DNA of 64,000 nt from the IMG/VR virus record IMGVR_UViG_3300028392_000038, positions 1-64,000 of that record; one strand, written 5' to 3'. The notes below the pieces were generated by a model. The model searched no databases. It saw only the letters and a list, made by a program, of their open reading frames with translations, and had not been told where the DNA came from. Within the stretch, counting starts at the first letter, position 1; each line of letters starts with the position of its first letter. Shown one piece after another: positions 60,240 through 64,000 of the stretch. The position numbers were made by a program, and so were the translations under genes. This DNA comes from a virus.

Positions 60240-61366
60240 TGCTTAACTTCTATTCCAAGCTTTTTAAGTTCTTCATGTCCTTGGCAACAATCATCACAAA
60301 GTTCATCTTTACCATATGAACCAGGATAAACTAAATTCATGTATAATTTACCGTTGCAACGATCACAAGGATCACATTCACCTGTTACAGAATGTAACAT
60401 ATAATCACCCTCACTTGGTAGGTTAGAAAGTAGTTTTTTCTTTTCATCTAAGAAACACATAGTATCAATAAATGGATAATGTTTAAAGTCACCATCTAAT
60501 TTAACAGTTACCTCACCAAAGACATCTTTGCCCTTATATACAAATAAAACATTGTTTTCAATATATGAGTTCATTTTCTTTTTATATAGGAACCCATTAT
60601 CTTCAGCGAATTTCTTAAATCTTAATTCATCAGAATCACGATTAACATAAACTCTGTCCATGAAATACTTAGCCTCACAAGGAGAACTTTTTAATTTCCA
60701 AACAATAGCTCTTCCGTGTATCATATCATCTTTATCTACATAAATAAGCAATTGAACCTTTGATTCATTTTCTGTATAAATATCAAATGTTTTCTTACTC
60801 TCATCCGACATACAAGATCCACCTAAACTACCAGATCTACTAAAGTATTTTTTCTCATTATAATATTTTGCAATATCAGATCCTTTAACTAATTTGAATG
60901 ACATAGAAGTATCTATTTTAGATGCTTTGAAAGCATTAACAAAGTTTTCTATATCTTTATCTTTAACATCATCAAGATCACCACTATCATCATTGATTAA
61001 ATCAACAAGATATTTAATTATCTTTCCAATTTTAACCTCGTTTCTACCTTTCATTGTATATGGTAGGGAAGCATCATCATCCGGATCCCAATCTTCAGGA
61101 ACCTTAGTATTCATTATAAATGATAACTTATCATTTGAATCAGTTAGATCAAAATAGTTTTGTTTAACATCAGAATCATCAAAATAATTCTGATCATCAA
61201 TAATATCAATAATAGCTTGTGATATTTCACCTACTTTACCTTTTTCTTTTGAAAGGTTTTGTAACTTAAACATGAAATCGGATGACCCATAAATTTCAGC
61301 TTCTAAAAGTAATAATAAATTACTCTTGAAACTCTCTAACAAAAAACTATTGTATTTCTTAATCAT
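60224..61366 (-). CDS. Hypothetical protein with late cysteine cluster, 380 aa
   Basis: The N-terminus MIKKYNSFLLESFKS fits the shared capsid-targeting-like motif with LLE at residues 9-11. The central part has IYTENESKVQLLIYVDKDDMIHGRAIVWKL and YFMDRVYVNRDSDELRFKKFAEDNGF, which is typical of a phage-conserved protein I cannot name. The C-terminus holds CDPCDRCNG and LCDDCCQGH, a likely zinc site. No catalytic motif. It is a good candidate for a packaged internal protein (inference). Confidence 0.65.
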   Translation of the reverse strand: MIKKYNSFLLESFKSNLLLLLEAEIYGSSDFMFKLQNLSKEKGKVGEISQAIIDIIDDQNYFDDSDVKQNYFDLTDSNDKLSFIMNTKVPEDWDPDDDASLPYTMKGRNEVKIGKIIKYLVDLINDDSGDLDDVKDKDIENFVNAFKASKIDTSMSFKLVKGSDIAKYYNEKKYFSRSGSLGGSCMSDESKKTFDIYTENESKVQLLIYVDKDDMIHGRAIVWKLKSSPCEAKYFMDRVYVNRDSDELRFKKFAEDNGFLYKKKMNSYIENNVLFVYKGKDVFGEVTVKLDGDFKHYPFIDTMCFLDEKKKLLSNLPSEGDYMLHSVTGECDPCDRCNGKLYMNLVYPGSYGKDELCDDCCQGHEELKKLGIEVKHYLPK

Positions 61367-61415
61367 ATAACTAAATAATTTTGATTACATATATATAAAA
61401 AATTAAATATCATAA

Positions 61416-61790
61416 ATGAAATTACCAAAATTTATTCTTAAAAAAGATTGGAATATAGAACCTGAATTTGCCGGTATAAAAAATAAAATACTAATATTTA
61501 GTAAAGGTAAAGTATTTGAGGCGGATGATAATGGTGATTACATTATTGAATCACTTTATGGTAGAATGGTATCAGATGTTGAAGGTATGAAATCAGCTAA
61601 TGATAATGGTGATATTCTTTTTGATATAATAGAAGAAAAGAAAGATATTGAAATTAAAGTTGAAGAAGTATCTGATAATGATGAAGAAATAATTAAAAAC
61701 TGGAGGATCCAATTAGATGTTAAGACTTCAAGAAAGAAGTTAAAGGAAATTGAAAAAATCATCAATGAAAAAGTAAAAGAAATATTATAA
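61416..61790 (+). CDS. Hypothetical protein, 124 aa
   Basis: Unknown. It has a short beta start (KILIFSKGKVFEADDNGDYIIESLYG) and an acidic middle (EEKKDIEIKVEEVSDNDEE), ending in a charged helix. Divergent from the 380-aa gene and 19 bases before the next gene. Confidence 0.6.
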   Translation: MKLPKFILKKDWNIEPEFAGIKNKILIFSKGKVFEADDNGDYIIESLYGRMVSDVEGMKSANDNGDILFDIIEEKKDIEIKVEEVSDNDEEIIKNWRIQLDVKTSRKKLKEIEKIINEKVKEIL

Positions 61791-61798
61791 TTTATCCG

Positions 61799-61806
61799 TA
61801 TATTTG
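61799..61806 (+). promoter_or_regulatory. TATATTTG element before the membrane protein gene
   Basis: The second TATATTTG octamer, ending 3 nt before the ATG at 61810; compare 48015-48022. It would favour the ATG over the upstream TTG. Confidence 0.35.
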
Positions 61807-61809
61807 TAT

Positions 61810-62160
61810 ATGAATCTATCTCTTATATTTATAAGTATATTACCAGTAGTAATAATCATCTATCTATTTTTTAAAATGTATTTAAATAGTAGAAAGAGAG
61901 AACAGCAATTAGATATAATAGACCATTGGTCAGAGTTTAATCAAACATTAATAGATTGGGGAGAAGAAATATCAGATATTCATATGAAACATGAGTATAC
62001 ACACTTTTGTGCGTCCGAAATTTCTAGAGGATTTAAAAATGAGGATAACCATGAATGGGATAAGAGAATTAGAAAAGAAGTGATTGATAAGTTTATAAAT
62101 CACATACCTTCACTTAAACAAGAAGTAAGAGAAGAAAAAATAAACAAAATATTAAAATAA
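61810..62160 (+). CDS. Membrane-anchored hypothetical protein, 116 aa
   Basis: Residues 2-23 (NLSLIFISILPVVIIIYLFFKM) are a clear membrane segment at the very start; the rest is charged and cytoplasmic-looking with HxxH-type histidines (HMKHEYTHF, SEISRGFKNEDNHEW). A frame start at TTG 61804 is possible, but the ATG at 61810 gives a better N-terminus. Unknown role. Confidence 0.6.
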   Translation: MNLSLIFISILPVVIIIYLFFKMYLNSRKREQQLDIIDHWSEFNQTLIDWGEEISDIHMKHEYTHFCASEISRGFKNEDNHEWDKRIRKEVIDKFINHIPSLKQEVREEKINKILK

Positions 62161-62170
62161 CTAAAAATAT

Positions 62171-63250
62171 ATGAAAGTAAACACCTCTCCAGTAACTTAT
62201 TCATCCATCGTTGAGATTGGAGAATTAGCAGCAAAATTAGAAAAAGAAACCGGTGACAAATATCTTAAACTTCATCGTGGAGTTATGGATGTCACAACAA
62301 TAGACTTGAACTCGTTTTCTCAAAAAATTGATTTCAATCAAAAGAAAATCCAACAATATGGTGGCAATGATGGTGATGCCAACCTTATTGAAACTATAAA
62401 AGATAAATTTCATCTTAAAGACCATTATGTAATGACTGTTCCTGGTGGAATGGCTACATTAGACGTAGTTATCAACTCACTATCAGATAAAACATTCTGG
62501 GTTCCTAAATATCATTGGGGTTCTTGGAATAAGATTCTTACTATTCACGGTAAAGACATCAAAACATTTAATGACTTTGATATTAGAAATGCTGCAGTTG
62601 GTGAAGGTGTTGTAATGTTATGTTACCCTTCAAATCCAACAGGTTATGCTCCTAAATTTGAAGACTTAAAAGCATTTGCTGATGTTTGTAAAGAAAGAAA
62701 TCAAACTCTTATTCTAGACTTACCATACTATTACTTATTCAATGAAATGTCTGATAAAATCTATGAACTTTATTCAGATAATGTTATTGTTATTTCTTCA
62801 TTTTCTAAATCAGTTGGTTTATCGGGATTAAGAGTTGGTTATATCGCTACTAAGAATAAAGAATTATATGATACTATGAAGATTCGTTCTTTATATAAGT
62901 ATAACTCTATCTCAACAATTCCTCAAGAAATTATCAATCAGTTACTTACTTCTAATCAAGGTCAAACGGCATTTGATAATTACAGAATGAAAACAAAAGA
63001 ACATGTTACAAAGAACATTCAATATTTATCAGAGAATGGTTTGTTATTTGATGAATATACGGATATTCCAACCGGTCCATTTGCTATTATCAATAAAACT
63101 TTTGATGAATTACTTTCAGTTAAAATTTCAAGTGTTCCCCTAAATAAATTCACATTCAAAAATACTGAAGAACATTTAAAAAACTTATCAAGAATTTCTG
63201 TATCAGTAGACCATGATTTGTTTGTGGAGTATTTTGATAGACTGAAATGA
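62171..63250 (+). CDS. PLP-dependent aminotransferase-like protein (class I/II fold)
   Basis: A 359-aa protein with a fold-type I aminotransferase layout: TVPGGMATLDVVINSLSDK at about 95-113 (Gly-rich loop), LCYPSNPTGYAPKFEDLKAFADVCKERNQTLILDLPYY at about 150-188 (N-P-T-G and D-x-P-Y), and VIVISSFSKSVGLSGLRVGYIAT at about 210-232, where Lys218 in SFSKS is the expected PLP lysine and Arg226 the phosphate contact. It likely transfers an amino group, perhaps to build a modified sugar or base. Phage copies are unusual. The gene ends at a bidirectional terminator. Confidence 0.85.
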   Translation: MKVNTSPVTYSSIVEIGELAAKLEKETGDKYLKLHRGVMDVTTIDLNSFSQKIDFNQKKIQQYGGNDGDANLIETIKDKFHLKDHYVMTVPGGMATLDVVINSLSDKTFWVPKYHWGSWNKILTIHGKDIKTFNDFDIRNAAVGEGVVMLCYPSNPTGYAPKFEDLKAFADVCKERNQTLILDLPYYYLFNEMSDKIYELYSDNVIVISSFSKSVGLSGLRVGYIATKNKELYDTMKIRSLYKYNSISTIPQEIINQLLTSNQGQTAFDNYRMKTKEHVTKNIQYLSENGLLFDEYTDIPTGPFAIINKTFDELLSVKISSVPLNKFTFKNTEEHLKNLSRISVSVDHDLFVEYFDRLK

Positions 63251-63259
63251 ATTAAAACT

Positions 63260-63289
63260 AAAAACCCTCTGATTAATCAGAGGGTTTTT
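63260..63289. terminator. Bidirectional terminator between convergent genes
   Basis: AAAAACCCTCTGA / TCAGAGGGTTTTT stem (13 bp) with TTAA loop; T-run TTTTTTATTTTTT on the plus strand. Confidence 0.92.
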
Positions 63290-64000
63290 TTATTTTTTAA
63301 AATTATCTGAATAGGTAAAATTAGCATTTAAGTTTGGCTGAGTAGGTTTATCATTCACAGGAACCTCAATATTTTTAAATTTTTCTTCAACTTCTTTTGG
63401 GTTACAGTATTTAGGATTCATTACTACAACCATATCATAATTCAAAGGTTCTGAGCTTAATATCTTTGGGTCTCCTGTTTTTATCCAAATATAATCACTT
63501 TCTTTGAATAAATGTTGATATACACTTTTTTTAACTTCTGGACTAGACCCGCTCTCACTTACTATATATCCAACATTTGGATCATCTAATAAAGCTCTAT
63601 AAACTTTATAACCAAAATGCTCAATGTCTAATGTCGGTAGATTTTCACCTTTTGAACCTTCAAATCCTGTTTCTTGATTTGGTTCGTATTTTTGACCACC
63701 TGGTTTTTTCCCATGATACCAATGTATTTGATTTTTAGGAGTCAATATAATATAGTTCATATTCTTCCAAACTTCCCAAGCAGTTGTATCAGCAGTCCAT
63801 TCATACTTAGTGTATTGATTATCGCGGTTAGTCTCTAATCCTTTGTACCAGAATGATTGCATAGAACCAGGTTCACCCATTTTATGATCTTTCATTTTTT
63901 TCATAACACTGATACCTTCCTCGTCATTAAAAAATATATCAAAAGATTTTGCACCAGGTTCACTTACACCACGTTTATCTTTTGATAACAAAACAGATAC
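63290..64000 (-). CDS. Hypothetical protein, partial (start outside the window)
   Basis: 236 residues of an open frame that continues past the right edge; the codon at 63989-63991 is TTG and is not needed as a start because the frame stays open to base 64000. Contains FDIFFNDEEGISVMKKMKDHKMGEPGSMQSFWYKGLETN and NYIILTPKNQIHWYHGKKPGG, then VYRALLDDPNVGYIVSESGSSPEVKKSVYQHLF. I do not recognise the family. It would be the C-terminal part of a longer phage protein. Confidence 0.6.
   Translation of the reverse strand, partial: VSVLLSKDKRGVSEPGAKSFDIFFNDEEGISVMKKMKDHKMGEPGSMQSFWYKGLETNRDNQYTKYEWTADTTAWEVWKNMNYIILTPKNQIHWYHGKKPGGQKYEPNQETGFEGSKGENLPTLDIEHFGYKVYRALLDDPNVGYIVSESGSSPEVKKSVYQHLFKESDYIWIKTGDPKILSSEPLNYDMVVVMNPKYCNPKEVEEKFKNIEVPVNDKPTQPNLNANFTYSDNFKK

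Noticed and set aside
61804-61809. TTG start of the membrane protein
   Set aside because: The ATG at 61810 places the membrane segment directly at the N-terminus, and the TTG lies inside the TATATTTG element.
1-64000. tRNA genes, integrase or attachment sites, insertion sequences and CRISPR arrays
   Set aside because: Looked for cloverleaf-type segments, recombinase motifs and inverted terminal repeats by eye; none was convincing. The tRNA-like part at 9894-10273 belongs to the tmRNA.

Overview
This window looks like part of the genome of a large T4-type tailed phage (myovirus) that infects a Bacteroidota bacterium. The T4-like evidence is the gene order portal (gp20-like), prohead protease (gp21-like) and major capsid protein (gp23-like) at 170-7501. 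Four signals point to a Bacteroidota host: strongly AT-rich DNA, starts without Shine-Dalgarno sequences, a phage-borne tmRNA whose tag frame begins like the Bacteroidota tag (GKTN against GENN), and a short lipoprotein. No host chromosomal genes were recognised.

Layout. 1-7556: head module, interrupted by homing-endonuclease genes; the protease is fused to a long scaffold-like tail carrying nine 14-residue repeats. 7569-10303: a stand-alone NFACT-R protein, a zinc exopeptidase, an acidic protein and a complete tmRNA gene with its own terminator, plausibly a ribosome-rescue or translation group. 10335-13031: NADAR protein, LAGLIDADG endonuclease, Dam-like methylase and a small protein. 13034-15540 (minus): four small genes including a nucleotidyltransferase. 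15607-20793: a sugar/modification island with a methyltransferase, a GT4 glycosyltransferase, a TibC-like four-cysteine heptosyltransferase, a sulfotransferase and a GT9-like enzyme.

20831-47942 (all minus) is a roughly 27 kb receptor-binding or fibre region. It holds three collagen-like proteins built of proline-free Gly-Ser-Ser/Gly-Thr-Ser triplets (the largest 2448 aa), a 1383-aa protein with about 55 cysteine-rich repeats of mostly 18 aa, six LamG-like domains in three adjacent genes, and four baseplate/fibre-like proteins. The sugar island directly beside it suggests that the phage modifies its own Ser/Thr-rich fibres.

48027-64000: accessory and lysis genes. These include an RlaP-like nucleotidyltransferase, a GH19 endolysin, an HEMGH metalloprotease-like protein, a lipoprotein, a second DNA methyltransferase, a PPK2 polyphosphate kinase, an EDxHD homing endonuclease, an L,D-transpeptidase-like protein, an aminotransferase-like protein and several unknowns.

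Two cross-cutting patterns stand out. Many otherwise unrelated proteins start with a short motif (M, then F/Y, F/Y, then hydrophobic-x-E) resembling T4 capsid-targeting sequences, and the major capsid protein has a matching INE site. A TTAATATATA-type element precedes about twenty genes on both strands, either 4-5 nt or about 18-30 nt before the start codon. All functions are read from motifs by eye; no database search was run.
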